Notes: a model not told the origin generated them from the sequence alone. DNA of 64,000 nucleotides from Pseudophaeobacter profundi (GCF_029697505.1 NZ_JARJEF010000004.1:186001-250000), one strand, 5' to 3'. Counted from the first letter of the stretch, positions 26,495 to 36,347 are shown. Made by a program: numbers and translations.

Positions 26495-26890
26495 ATCACC
26501 CCGGTGCAATCTGAAGAAAACCCATGACGAAACCCCGCCGCGTCTCGCGCTGAATTTTACGGCTTATATCAGCTTTGCCCAGCGCGATCAGCCCTGGCAT
26601 GGCCTTGGGCTGTTCACCTTCGCGTCACTGGCGGCACACTGGCCGGGTTCACCCACGACACCGTCGCAGAACCCCAGCAGCGACTGCGCAGTGGGACGAG
26701 CCACAAAATCTTGCACCCTATGCAAAAAAAATTCCAAGGAGAGTAAAAATCCGCCACGGGCCTGCCTACATGCGATCCACAAAAGCTACAAAACCTCACT
26801 CTTGAAACACTTACAGGGTCGTGGGGCTGGAACAGTTGCGAAAAATTGCTTAGGCGTTTGATAACCTAAGCCCAGCCAGGAGAACTGCTC
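26495..26890. other. Gene-free divergent region before the mrp operon
   Basis: About 400 bp with no convincing gene on either strand. It should carry the promoters of the divergent rhodanese and mrpA genes. The only clear structure is the palindrome at 26848-26871. Confidence 0.6.
26848..26871. promoter_or_regulatory. Perfect inverted repeat upstream of mrpA
   Basis: GCTTAGG (26848-26854) and CCTAAGC (26865-26871) flank a 10-bp AT-rich spacer. The repeat ends 19 bp before the mrpA GTG, just ahead of the AGGAG ribosome-binding site. It may be an operator or a 5'-leader hairpin that affects translation. Confidence 0.45.
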
Positions 26891-29821
26891 GTGTCCCTGT
26901 TTTTGATTGCGGCCCTGCCGTTTCTTGGGGCGGTCTTCCCCGCCTTGTTGATCCGTGCCGGGCGCAATGCTTCGGCCTCGGCTGCGGGTCTGACTACTTT
27001 TCTCGCCTTTGCCGGGCTGTTGCTACATGCGCCAGCCATTTTTCGCGGCGAGGTCATTCAGGTGGGCGTCGACTGGCTGCCAGCACTGGGACTGAATGCC
27101 AATTTCTTTCTTGATGGCCTTGGCTTTCTCTTTGCCAGCATGATTCTGGGCATTGGTCTTTTGATCATTCTCTATGCGCGGTTCTATCTCTCGCGCGAAG
27201 ACCCGATGGGCCAGTTCTACACCTATCTCTTGCTGTTCCAGGGGGCGATGGTCGGCATTACCCTGTCCGACAACATTCTTCTGTTGCTGGTGTTCTGGGA
27301 ACTCACCTCGCTGTCCTCCTTTTTGCTGATCGGCTATTGGAAGCATCTGCCAGAGGGACGCCAAGGCGCGCGCATGGCGCTGGCGGTGACCGGGTCTGGC
27401 GGGCTGGCGATGATTGGTGGCATGATGATCCTTGGCAATATCACCGGGTCATATGACTTGAGTGTGATCTTGCAAAACAAGGAGCTGATCCAGGCCTCTC
27501 CGATGTATCTGCCCGCCCTGGTGCTGATCCTGCTGGGCTGTTTCACCAAATCGGCGCAGTTTCCCTTTCACTTCTGGCTGCCGCACGCAATGGCAGCGCC
27601 AACCCCAGTTTCTGCCTATCTGCATTCGGCAACCATGGTGAAAGCGGGAATTTTCCTGATGGCGCGGCTCTGGCCGGTGCTGGCGGGCACACCCGAATGG
27701 TTCTATATCGTCGCCACCACCGGTCTGGTGACCATGTTGCTGGGCGCTGTGATTGCCCTATTCAAGGATGATCTGAAGGCGCTGCTGGCCTTTTCAACCG
27801 TGTCCCATCTGGGGCTGATCACCATGCTGTTGGGCTTTGGCACCAAGATCGCTGCGGTAACGGCGGTGTTTCACATCATCAATCATGCCACCTTCAAGGC
27901 GGCGCTGTTCATGTCGGCAGGCATTGTCGACCACGAGACCCATACCCGCGACATCAAACGACTTGGGGGCTTGCGCCATCTGATGCCGGTCACCGCTACC
28001 GTCGCCATAGTGGCCGCCCTGTCCATGGCCGGGATCCCGCCCTTCAACGGCTTCCTGTCCAAGGAAATGATGCTGGAAGAAACCGTTCACACCCATTGGG
28101 GCAGCTCTGCCTATCTGGTTCCGGGTCTGGCGCTGGTGGCGGCGCTGTTCTCGGCAGCCTATTCCTTTCGCTTTATTGGCCATGTCTTTCTGGGCCAGCC
28201 GCGCAATGACTACCCTGCCCAGCCGCATGATCCGGGGTTTGGCATGTGGGCCGGGCCCGCACTGCTGATGACCCTGGTGGTGCTGATCGGGCTGTTTTCG
28301 GCCACATTGGTCGGCCCGCTTGTGGCGATTGCTGCGGGCGCGGTGATTGGCGGCGCCGAACTGCCCTATTATTCGCTGAAACTCTGGCATGGGCTGACGC
28401 CTGCGCTCTATATGTCATTGGCCGCGAGCATTGGCGGGCTGGTGCTATTGCTGCTGCATCGCCCGCTGATGGCGGCCTGGAACGCCGCGTCGCGCCCCGA
28501 GGCAAAACAGATCTTTGACCGCCTGATGCGCGGCTTGACCAAGCTGTCGCAACTTATCACCGATGGGCTGCACAATGGGGCGATCACCCGCTATGCCTTT
28601 GTGATGATGCTGTTTATCATCGCGCTAAGCTATTACGCCTATTCCAGTGGCACGATCACTGCGCCGACGCGCCTGGCGCAAGCAGAGGGCCCGATTGCCC
28701 TGATCGCCTGGTTCTGCCTGATTGTCGCCACCCTTGCCGTGGTTGCCAAACACCGACAGCGGCAGCTTTCACTGGTGCTGATCGGGGTGGTGGGGCTGGT
28801 TGTATCGCTGGGGTTCAACTATCTGTCAGCGCCCGATCTTGCCCTGACCCAGCTGTCGGTTGAGGTCGTGACAATGATCCTGCTGCTCTTGGCGCTGAAC
28901 TTCATGCCCAAGGATAGCCCCATTGAATCGCCGCTTTGGGTGCGGCTGCGCGATGGTGGGATTGCGGTGATTGCCGGGCTGGGTGCGGCGACGCTGATCT
29001 ATATGTTGATGCTGCGGGACTTTGCGATGCCGAGCATCTCTGAATTCCACCTGGCCAATTCCTACAAAGGCGGCGGCGGCACCAATGTGGTGAATGTCAT
29101 TCTGGTAGATTTCCGTGGCTATGACACCTTCGGCGAGATCATCGTTCTCGGCATTGCTGCGCTGGTGATCTATGCCCTGACCGAAGCCGTGCTGGGCTCG
29201 CGGGTGCGCGCCTATCTGCTCAATCGTAAACCCGACATGCCGCAGGCCGGTGATGCCCATCCAATGATGATGGTTGTTGCCACACGGGTGATGATGCCGC
29301 TGGCCCTGATGGTGGCGGCCTATATCTTCTTCCGCGGCCACAACTTGCCGGGCGGCGGCTTTATCGCCGGGCTGATCACGGCCATTGCCCTGCTGATGCA
29401 GTATATGGCCTCCGGCTTTAGCTGGGCCTCGGAACGACAGCGGATGTTCTACCATGGCACCATCGGGTCGGGGGTGCTGATTGCGGCGGCCACCGGGCTT
29501 GGTTCCTGGTTTGGCGGTGTGCCCTTCCTGACCAGTGCCTTTGGCTATATCCACTGGCCCCCGCTGGAGGAATTTGAATGGGCCACTGCCGCCTTGTTTG
29601 ACTTGGGCGTTTTTCTTGCGGTGGTTGGCGCAGTCCTCCTGGCGCTGGAGAGCCTGGCACGCTTTGCCTGGCAACCGGGGATTTCGTCTGAACACGCGAT
29701 GGATATCAACCCCGCCCGTGACGATCTGGAACAGGCTCAGATGCAGGCGCAGACTCCGGGGCAGCACCCTGGCCTGCATCCACCCGGCCCGCATGATCAA
29801 AGCATAAAAGGCGAGGTGTAA
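26891..29821 (+). CDS. mrpA: Na+(K+)/H+ antiporter subunit A with fused subunit B (MrpAB/PhaAB)
   Basis: A 976-residue membrane protein. The first part is NuoL-like (blocks LLVFWELTSLSSFLLIGYW, TKSAQFPFHFWLPHAM, LLAFSTVSHLGLI). A C-terminal segment contains the MrpB module (block FRGHNLPGGGFIAGLITAIALL, about residues 815-835 onward). The A-B fusion is normal for alphaproteobacterial Mrp/Pha systems. The complex exchanges cytoplasmic Na+ or K+ for external protons and supports pH and salt homeostasis. The start is GTG after AGGAG. It begins a six-gene operon. Confidence 0.95.
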   Translation: MSLFLIAALPFLGAVFPALLIRAGRNASASAAGLTTFLAFAGLLLHAPAIFRGEVIQVGVDWLPALGLNANFFLDGLGFLFASMILGIGLLIILYARFYLSREDPMGQFYTYLLLFQGAMVGITLSDNILLLLVFWELTSLSSFLLIGYWKHLPEGRQGARMALAVTGSGGLAMIGGMMILGNITGSYDLSVILQNKELIQASPMYLPALVLILLGCFTKSAQFPFHFWLPHAMAAPTPVSAYLHSATMVKAGIFLMARLWPVLAGTPEWFYIVATTGLVTMLLGAVIALFKDDLKALLAFSTVSHLGLITMLLGFGTKIAAVTAVFHIINHATFKAALFMSAGIVDHETHTRDIKRLGGLRHLMPVTATVAIVAALSMAGIPPFNGFLSKEMMLEETVHTHWGSSAYLVPGLALVAALFSAAYSFRFIGHVFLGQPRNDYPAQPHDPGFGMWAGPALLMTLVVLIGLFSATLVGPLVAIAAGAVIGGAELPYYSLKLWHGLTPALYMSLAASIGGLVLLLLHRPLMAAWNAASRPEAKQIFDRLMRGLTKLSQLITDGLHNGAITRYAFVMMLFIIALSYYAYSSGTITAPTRLAQAEGPIALIAWFCLIVATLAVVAKHRQRQLSLVLIGVVGLVVSLGFNYLSAPDLALTQLSVEVVTMILLLLALNFMPKDSPIESPLWVRLRDGGIAVIAGLGAATLIYMLMLRDFAMPSISEFHLANSYKGGGGTNVVNVILVDFRGYDTFGEIIVLGIAALVIYALTEAVLGSRVRAYLLNRKPDMPQAGDAHPMMMVVATRVMMPLALMVAAYIFFRGHNLPGGGFIAGLITAIALLMQYMASGFSWASERQRMFYHGTIGSGVLIAAATGLGSWFGGVPFLTSAFGYIHWPPLEEFEWATAALFDLGVFLAVVGAVLLALESLARFAWQPGISSEHAMDINPARDDLEQAQMQAQTPGQHPGLHPPGPHDQSIKGEV

Positions 29822-29825
29822 CGAG

Positions 29826-30194
29826 ATGATCCCCTTGAGCATCGAATTCCTGGTGGCTTCTGCCGTCGGGCTGCTGACAGCAGCCGGGATCTACCTGATC
29901 CTGCGGCGGCGCACCTTTCCGGTTATCCTTGGCCTGTCACTGCTGACATATGGGGTGAACATTTTCCTCTTTGCCACGGGCCGCCTGATGGTCAATGCGC
30001 CCCCCATTCTGAACAAATACGCCGATGTCGCCTATACGGATCCGCTGCCGCAAGCGCTGGTGCTGACCGCAATCGTGATTTCCTTTGGCATGACAGCCGT
30101 GGTGGTGATGATCGCCCTGGCCGCCTATCTGTCGGCGCGCGATGACCTGATCGATATGCCACACCACCCCGAAGATGAAGGGGAAGACGCATGA
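29826..30194 (+). CDS. mrpC: Mrp antiporter subunit C (NuoK-like)
   Basis: A 122-residue protein with three membrane segments, homologous to NuoK (LTYGVNIFLFATGRL; PLPQALVLTAIVISFGMTAV). It begins 5 bp after mrpA and overlaps mrpD by 4 bp (ATGA). Confidence 0.94.
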   Translation: MIPLSIEFLVASAVGLLTAAGIYLILRRRTFPVILGLSLLTYGVNIFLFATGRLMVNAPPILNKYADVAYTDPLPQALVLTAIVISFGMTAVVVMIALAAYLSARDDLIDMPHHPEDEGEDA

Positions 30195-31744
30195 ACCATT
30201 TCCTGATTGCACCGGTTGTGCTGCCGGCCCTGGTTGGCCCCTTTATCATCATGGTGGTGCGTCACCATCTTGACCTGATGCGGATCTTCTCGCTGGCCAG
30301 CACCGTGCTGCTGGTGGCGATTTCACTGGTGCTGGCGGCGCAGGCCTCTAGCGGTGAAATTCAGGTCTATGAGCTGGGAAACTGGTCCGCACCTTTTGGT
30401 ATCGTGCTGGTGCTGGATCGTCTGTCGGCGATGATGGTCTTGCTGACCTCAGTGCTGGCGCTGGTGGTCAACCTCTATGTCATCGGCTCGGGCTGGGACA
30501 AGCGCGGCGCCAACTTCCATGCATTGTTCCAGTTTCAGCTGATGGGCATCATCGGCGCCTTCCTCACCGGAGACGCCTTTAACCTGTTTGTCTTCTTCGA
30601 GGTTCTGCTGATCGCATCCTATGGGTTGATGATCCATTCGGGCGGCACCCGCCGGTTTCAGGCGGGCGTGCAATATGTGGTCTACAACCTCTTGGGATCG
30701 ACGCTGTTCCTCTTTGCTCTGGGCACGCTTTATGCGGTGACAGGCACGCTGAACATGGCGGATCTGGCGGTGCGGGTGGCGGAAATTCCTGCCCAAGACA
30801 GCGCCCTGTTGCGGGTTGGCGCGGTGATGCTGCTGCTGGTCTTTGCCATCAAGGCCGCAGTAATTCCGCTGCATTTCTGGCTGCCGGCCTCTTATGCCAA
30901 TGCGCCACTGCCGATTGCGGCGCTGTTTGCGATTATGACCAAGGTCGGTGCCTATGCGATCCTGCGGATGTATACGCTGGTCTTTGGCCCCGACCTGGCG
31001 CTGACCGAGGGGCTGGCAGGGGCCTGGCTGATGCCCGCAGCACTGATCACCCTGATGATTGGCGCCATTGGTGTGCTGGGGTCTTACCGGATGGGGCGGC
31101 TGGTGGCCTTTGGTGCCATTACCTCTATGGGCACCCTGCTGACCTCCATTGCGCTCTTCACCCCAGAAGGGGTTACGGCAGCGCTGTATTATACCGTGCA
31201 TTCGACCCTGGCTGCGGCCTTCTTGTTTCTGGTTGCTGATCTGGTGACCGAACGCCAGGGCATCGAGATCACCGCCCAACCGGTGATGCCACAAAGCGGG
31301 CTGATCGCGGTGCTGTTCTTTACCGGAGCCATTGCCCTGGCAGGGATGCCGCCGATCTCGGGTTTTCTGGGGAAACTCCTGGTGCTGGATGCCGCCCGCG
31401 AGCATGATCTGGTCTGGTGGATCTGGGGTACTATTCTGATCGGATCTTTGGTGACCATTCTGGGCATGGCACGGGCTGGCAGCCTGTTGTTCTGGAAAAG
31501 CCATAGCATCACAGAGACAGAGGTCGATCCTGCTGAGGACCACGACAGCGACGCGCATGACGAGACGGCGCCGACAGAGCATGCCGCTGCCCTGCCCTTT
31601 GTCGCCTGTTTCGCCCTGCTGACAGGATTGGTGGCGCTGACCATTTTTGCAGGCCCCGCCAGCCATTACGCCGAGGCCACGGCGGCCCAGTTGTTTGCAC
31701 CTGAAGCCTATATCAGGGCCGTACTCGGAGAGGTGACGCCATGA
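30191..31744 (+). CDS. mrpD: Mrp antiporter subunit D (NuoN/NuoM-like)
   Basis: A 517-residue polytopic antiporter-type subunit. Conserved blocks are FQFQLMGIIGAFLTGDAFNLFVFFEVLLIASYGL and IKAAVIPLHFWLPASYANAP, the latter with the transmembrane Lys and His typical of proton-channel subunits. A short acidic, His-rich loop near residues 438-462 is variable in the family. It overlaps mrpC and mrpE by 4 bp each. Confidence 0.95.
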   Translation: MNHFLIAPVVLPALVGPFIIMVVRHHLDLMRIFSLASTVLLVAISLVLAAQASSGEIQVYELGNWSAPFGIVLVLDRLSAMMVLLTSVLALVVNLYVIGSGWDKRGANFHALFQFQLMGIIGAFLTGDAFNLFVFFEVLLIASYGLMIHSGGTRRFQAGVQYVVYNLLGSTLFLFALGTLYAVTGTLNMADLAVRVAEIPAQDSALLRVGAVMLLLVFAIKAAVIPLHFWLPASYANAPLPIAALFAIMTKVGAYAILRMYTLVFGPDLALTEGLAGAWLMPAALITLMIGAIGVLGSYRMGRLVAFGAITSMGTLLTSIALFTPEGVTAALYYTVHSTLAAAFLFLVADLVTERQGIEITAQPVMPQSGLIAVLFFTGAIALAGMPPISGFLGKLLVLDAAREHDLVWWIWGTILIGSLVTILGMARAGSLLFWKSHSITETEVDPAEDHDSDAHDETAPTEHAAALPFVACFALLTGLVALTIFAGPASHYAEATAAQLFAPEAYIRAVLGEVTP

Positions 31745-32238
31745 AACTGCTACGTCGGCTGGTGCCGCATCCGATCCTGACCCTTCTCTTGACCATTGCC
31801 TGGGTGCTGTTGACCAGCACCTGGACGCTGAATTCCCTGGTCTTCGGCTTTTTGCTGGGGATTGGGATCCCCTTTCTGACCCAGCCCTATTGGCCCAATC
31901 AGATGCGGATGAAGAAACCGCTGAAGATCGCTGCCTACATCCTTTTGGTTCTCTATGATATTATCGTTGCCAATGTGGTGGTGGCGCGTATCGTGGTTTT
32001 CAAACCCAACAGCAAGCGCAGCCCTGCCTGGGTCGCCGTGCCGCTGGATCTACGCACACCAGAAGCGATTACCGTACTGGCCGGAACCATCACCATGACC
32101 CCCGGCACCGTTTCGGCGGATGTCTCTGCCGAGGGGCACGCGCTCTTGGTGCATTGTCTGGATGCCAGCGACCCGGATGCCGTCCGCGATTCGATCAAAC
32201 AGCGCTATGAGCGCCGCCTGATGGAGATCTTTGAATGA
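31741..32238 (+). CDS. mrpE: Mrp antiporter subunit E
   Basis: A 165-residue protein with two or three N-terminal membrane segments and the family block TPGTVSADVSAEGHALLVHCLD in the cytoplasmic domain. ATGA overlaps on both sides place it firmly in the operon. Confidence 0.93.
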   Translation: MKLLRRLVPHPILTLLLTIAWVLLTSTWTLNSLVFGFLLGIGIPFLTQPYWPNQMRMKKPLKIAAYILLVLYDIIVANVVVARIVVFKPNSKRSPAWVAVPLDLRTPEAITVLAGTITMTPGTVSADVSAEGHALLVHCLDASDPDAVRDSIKQRYERRLMEIFE

Positions 32239-32504
32239 TAGCCTTTGCCACGTTTTTTGCCTTTGTCTGTTTTGCCCTCGCGATACTGATGAACCTGTGG
32301 AAGATCATCTCGGCCGCCGAAATTGCTGATCGCATCCTGGCGCTGGATGCTATGTTCATCAACGCGCTGGCACTGATGATCCTCTATGGGATTTCCCTGG
32401 GCAGCGAGGTCTATTTCGAGGCCTCCCTGATCATCGCCATGCTCGGCTTTGTTTCTACCGTGGCCTATGCGCGCTTTATTCTGCGCGGCAATATCATCGA
32501 GTAA
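32235..32504 (+). CDS. mrpF: Mrp antiporter subunit F
   Basis: An 89-residue protein with three membrane segments and the family block ADRILALDAMFINALALMIL. It starts in a 4-bp overlap with mrpE. Confidence 0.92.
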   Translation: MIAFATFFAFVCFALAILMNLWKIISAAEIADRILALDAMFINALALMILYGISLGSEVYFEASLIIAMLGFVSTVAYARFILRGNIIE

Positions 32505-32516
32505 CAGGAGCCAGCC

Positions 32517-32891
32517 ATGAACATGATTTTTGAATATCTGATCGCGGGCTTTTTGATTATGTCTGGCGTCTTTGGCTTTGTTGGCTCTTTCGGGTTGCTA
32601 AAGCTGAACGATCCGATGTCGCGCCTGCATGCGCCGACCAAGGCCACGACGCTGGGCGTTGGCGGGGTTCTGCTGGCCTCTATGGTGCATGGGCTGACCG
32701 TCGAAGGCTCTGTCTCGTTGCATGAACTGATGATCACCCTGTTCCTGTTTCTGACTGCCCCTGTCACGGCACTGTTTATTGCCAAGGTTCACCTGCACCG
32801 GCATGAAACAAAGGACAGCCTGCCCACCCCCGCAGATGACAGCAGTTGGGCCACTCATACCGTGATTGAACCGCAGCCACAGCAGGACTGA
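32517..32891 (+). CDS. mrpG: Mrp antiporter subunit G
   Basis: A 124-residue protein with three membrane segments and the block NDPMSRLHAPTKATTLGVGGVLLAS, diagnostic for MrpG/MnhG. It has its own AGGAG site, 12 bp after mrpF, and is the last gene of the operon. Confidence 0.93.
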   Translation: MNMIFEYLIAGFLIMSGVFGFVGSFGLLKLNDPMSRLHAPTKATTLGVGGVLLASMVHGLTVEGSVSLHELMITLFLFLTAPVTALFIAKVHLHRHETKDSLPTPADDSSWATHTVIEPQPQQD

Positions 32892-32958
32892 GCCAACATC
32901 GCCCTACGGCGGCACCGGCAGGGGATACCGATCCAGGCCCCATGACTGAGGCGTCAAG

Positions 32959-32994
32959 ACACAGGCGGCACAACACAGGCGGCACAACACAGGC
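32959..32994. repeat. 14-bp tandem repeat upstream of selD
   Basis: The unit ACACAGGCGGCACA occurs twice in full (32959-32972, 32973-32986) and then as an 8-base part copy, ending just before the selD ribosome-binding region. Copy number could vary between strains. Confidence 0.7.
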
Positions 32995-33012
32995 AAAAAG
33001 GTACAGAAGCAG

Positions 33013-35196
33013 ATGCATAGCCCCCCTCTACCAGCAACCAAAGATGTGGTTTTGATTGGCGGCGGGCATGCCCATGCTCTGTTGCTATTGAAATGGGGGA
33101 TGCGCCCGCTGGCGGGGGCGCGCCTGACCCTGATCAACCCAGGCCCCAGCGCCCCCTATTCCGGCATGTTACCGGGCTTTGTGGCCGGCCATTACCAGCG
33201 CGATGAGCTGGATATTGATCTGGTAAAACTGGCGCGCTTTGCCGGGGCCCGGCTGGTGCTGGGCGCGGCAACGGCGATGGATCCAGTGGCCCGTCAGGTG
33301 CAGGTGTCGGGGCGCGCGCCTATTGCCTATGATCTGGCCTCTCTGGATGTGGGCATCACCTCTGACATGCCCGATCTACCCGGTTTTGCGCGCTACGGCC
33401 TGCCGGCCAAGCCGCTTGGTGCATTTGCCCGGACCTGGGATCAGTTCCGCCAGGCGCAGGCGGATCGCGCGGCGGCATCAGGCCCGGCAGCCAATATCGC
33501 GGTGATTGGTGGCGGCGTCGCCGGAGCCGAGCTGATCCTGGCAATGGCCCATGCGCTGGCGCAACAGGGGCGGCTGGGCCAGGCCTGCCTGATCGACAGC
33601 CGCAGGGTATTGGGACAGGCCAGCCCCGAGCTGCGCCGCCGCCTGCTGCGGGCCTTTTGTGAACACAGGGTCACGCTGGTGGAAAACACTGCGGTCGCCC
33701 GGATTGAATCAGACCGCATCCTGCTGGAAGATGGCCGGACGGTACTGTCGGATTTCACCACCGGTGCCGCCGGTGCCCGCCCGCAGGACTGGATCGCCCA
33801 GAGCGGGCTGGCGCTGCAGGATGGCTTTATCAAGGTGGACGAAACCCTGCAAAGCTCTGTTCCGGGTGTCTTTGCGGCAGGGGACTGCGCCCATATGACC
33901 GCGACGCCGCGCCCCAAGGCCGGGGTTTATGCGGTACGCCAGGCCCCCATTCTCTATCACAACCTGCGCGCCCAGCTGACCCAGGATCCGCTGCGCAAAT
34001 ATCAGCCGCAAAAGGACTATCTAAAGCTGATCTCGCTGGGCAGGGCCGAGGCCCTGGGCGAGCGCATCGGGCTACAATTTTCCGGTGCTCTGGTCTGGCA
34101 CTGGAAAGACCGGATCGACCGGGCCTTTATGGATCAGTTTCGCAACCTGCCCCAGATGCCCACTGCCAGCCTGCCGCCGGAACATACCCATGATCTGCCA
34201 GCCATCCTGGGCGACAAACCCATGTGCGGTGGCTGTGGTGCCAAGGCCGGCCGCGCCGCCCTGCGCGGCGCACTTACAGGGCTGGCAGCCCCGCGACGCA
34301 GCGATGTGACGCCGCTGCCCGGCGACGACGCTGCACTGGTGCAAACCGGTGGCGCGCGGCAGGTGATCACCACCGATCATCTGCGCGCCTCGACGCTCGA
34401 CCCTGAGGTAATGGCCCGGATTGCCGCGGTACATGCGCTTGGCGATATCTGGGCCATGGCCGCTGCGCCACAGGTGGCCACTGCCAATCTGATCCTGCCG
34501 CGCCTGTCCCCGGCGCTGCAACAGCGCAGCCTGGCGGAAATCATGGGCGCTGCAACGCAGGTATTTCAGGACGCCGGGGCCGACATCATCGGCGGTCATA
34601 CCTCTCTCGGGGATGAGCTGTCGATTGGCTTCACCGTCACGGGCCTGTGTGACAGCCCGCCTGTGACCCTGGGCGGGGCGCAGCCTGGCGATGTGCTGAT
34701 CCTGACCAAGCCTATTGGGTCCGGCGTGATCATGGCCGCCGAGATGCAGGGCGCGGCCAAGGGCACCTGGGTGGCAGCGGCTTTGGCGCGGATGGTCCAG
34801 CCCCAGGGCGCGGCCTCCCGGATCCTGGCTTCGGCCCACGCGATGACGGATGTCACTGGCTTTGGCCTTGCCGGGCATCTCTTGGGGATCTGCGAGGCTT
34901 CGGGCCTGGCTGCCCAGCTGGATCTTGCCGCAGTGCCACTGATGCAGGGGGCTGCCACGCTCAGCGCGCGTGGTATCCGCTCTTCCCTGTTTGAAGACAA
35001 CCGCGCCCTCGCCCCCGAGCTGCCAGACCGCCCCGACGTTGATCTGCTGTTTGATCCGCAAACAGCCGGCGGGCTGCTGGCCGCGCTTGCCCCGGATGAA
35101 GCAGAAGACAAACTGCAGGACCTGCGCGCCGCTGGCTTTGAGGCTGCACGCATAGGCTGCCTGCAGGCTGGTGCGCCCGGCCTTACGCTGGTTTGA
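33013..35196 (+). CDS. selD: Selenide, water dikinase fused to an FAD/NAD(P)-dependent oxidoreductase
   Basis: A 727-residue two-domain protein. Residues 1 to about 385 form a pyridine-nucleotide-disulfide-oxidoreductase-like flavoprotein (VVLIGGGHAHALLLLKWG, IAVIGGGVAGAELIL, GVFAAGDCAH). Residues from about 400 are SelD, which makes selenophosphate from selenide and ATP; Cys408 and Lys411 in MCGGCGAK correspond to the catalytic pair, followed by PGDDAALV and GGHTSLGDELSIGFTVTG. This fusion is known in many bacteria; the flavoprotein may deliver reduced selenium to SelD. Its stop overlaps the convergent mnmH by 14 bp. Confidence 0.94.
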   Translation: MHSPPLPATKDVVLIGGGHAHALLLLKWGMRPLAGARLTLINPGPSAPYSGMLPGFVAGHYQRDELDIDLVKLARFAGARLVLGAATAMDPVARQVQVSGRAPIAYDLASLDVGITSDMPDLPGFARYGLPAKPLGAFARTWDQFRQAQADRAAASGPAANIAVIGGGVAGAELILAMAHALAQQGRLGQACLIDSRRVLGQASPELRRRLLRAFCEHRVTLVENTAVARIESDRILLEDGRTVLSDFTTGAAGARPQDWIAQSGLALQDGFIKVDETLQSSVPGVFAAGDCAHMTATPRPKAGVYAVRQAPILYHNLRAQLTQDPLRKYQPQKDYLKLISLGRAEALGERIGLQFSGALVWHWKDRIDRAFMDQFRNLPQMPTASLPPEHTHDLPAILGDKPMCGGCGAKAGRAALRGALTGLAAPRRSDVTPLPGDDAALVQTGGARQVITTDHLRASTLDPEVMARIAAVHALGDIWAMAAAPQVATANLILPRLSPALQQRSLAEIMGAATQVFQDAGADIIGGHTSLGDELSIGFTVTGLCDSPPVTLGGAQPGDVLILTKPIGSGVIMAAEMQGAAKGTWVAAALARMVQPQGAASRILASAHAMTDVTGFGLAGHLLGICEASGLAAQLDLAAVPLMQGAATLSARGIRSSLFEDNRALAPELPDRPDVDLLFDPQTAGGLLAALAPDEAEDKLQDLRAAGFEAARIGCLQAGAPGLTLV

Positions 35197-36271
35197 CAGC
35201 GCCGCCTTCAGATCTCTGTGCCGGGGCTTCCATCAGATCGCAGATCTGTTGCGCGGCGCGGTCCAGATCTGCCTGCGTCATCTGCCCCAGACCCACCTCA
35301 GAAAGGGGCGGCAAACCATTGATACGGCGTGATTTCTGATAGGCAGGATCATAGTGATCCTGCATCAGGGCCAGGGTCAGCGCGGCCTTATCCCCCGCCG
35401 CGATCAGGTCAAACCAGTGATCTATAACCGCATTTGCGTGATGCCCCCGCAGATAGCCAAGCTTCTGTTGCAAGCGCTTTGTATCCGACAGGATATCATC
35501 ATAAACTTGGGTCAGATATTGGCAGCGGGTCGCACTGGGGGCGCTGACCTCGATCCGGGGGGCCTGTTTCATCGCACGCCACAGGCTGGGGGGAATGATA
35601 CGGGCGCCGACCTTGCTCGACTCGGCCTCGACCAGAACCGGGCGCGCGGGGTCCATCTGCACCAGCGCCTGTGCCAGGGCGCTTTCAAATCCCTTTTGGC
35701 TCGGCTGTGGATCCGACATTGCCCCCAGCAAAGAGCCGCGATGTTTGGCCAGCCCCTCCAGATCAAGCATCTGTGCGCCCAGGGCCTGACAGCGCTGCAA
35801 CAGCTCTGTCTTGGCGCTGCCGGTATAGCCATCCAGCGCGATCAGCCGAAACGGCAGCACCTGATCATAGAGGTAAGACTTCACCAGGCGGCGATAGGTC
35901 TGGTACCCGCCCTCGACCAGTTCCGCCCGCCAGCCGATCTGTTGCAGCATCCAGGCAAAACTGCCCGAGCGCTGACCGCCACGCCAGCAATAGACCAGCG
36001 GTTGCCAACCGCCGTCATGATGGCTGAGGCTGGTTTCGATGTGATTGGCGGCATTGCGAAACACCAGTGCCGCGCCAAGTTTGCGGGCCCGAAAAGGGCT
36101 GTCCTGCACATAGATGGTGCCGACCTGCGCCCGTTCTTCGTTGTCCAGAACTGGCAGGTTGATGGCCCCCGGAAGATGATCCTCGGCAAATTCGGCAGGG
36201 CTGCGCACATCAATGACGCAGTCCGCCCCATGGGCCAACAATTCCTGCAGCGATTTGTAACGCTTTGACAT
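35183..36271 (-). CDS. mnmH: MnmH (SelU/YbbB), tRNA 2-selenouridine synthase
   Basis: The 362-residue enzyme replaces sulfur by selenium at the tRNA wobble uridine, using selenophosphate. The N-terminal rhodanese domain carries Cys95 in VYCWRGGQRSGSFAW. A P-loop domain carries GYTGSAKT (residues 148-155). It is convergent with selD, its substrate supplier. The pair without selA or selB nearby suggests that selenium here serves tRNA modification; genes elsewhere cannot be excluded. Confidence 0.95.
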   Translation of the reverse strand: MSKRYKSLQELLAHGADCVIDVRSPAEFAEDHLPGAINLPVLDNEERAQVGTIYVQDSPFRARKLGAALVFRNAANHIETSLSHHDGGWQPLVYCWRGGQRSGSFAWMLQQIGWRAELVEGGYQTYRRLVKSYLYDQVLPFRLIALDGYTGSAKTELLQRCQALGAQMLDLEGLAKHRGSLLGAMSDPQPSQKGFESALAQALVQMDPARPVLVEAESSKVGARIIPPSLWRAMKQAPRIEVSAPSATRCQYLTQVYDDILSDTKRLQQKLGYLRGHHANAVIDHWFDLIAAGDKAALTLALMQDHYDPAYQKSRRINGLPPLSEVGLGQMTQADLDRAAQQICDLMEAPAQRSEGGAVKPA

Positions 36272-36347
36272 GCGCTCTGACCTATCCTTTGAACGGGCTG
36301 AATAAAAGAAAGATTTCGCATACAGGCTGTCGCACCCGCTGCAAGGA

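Noticed and set aside
30449-31666. Long minus-strand frame within mrpD
   Set aside because: His/Gln/Arg-rich shadow of the membrane protein gene on the other strand.
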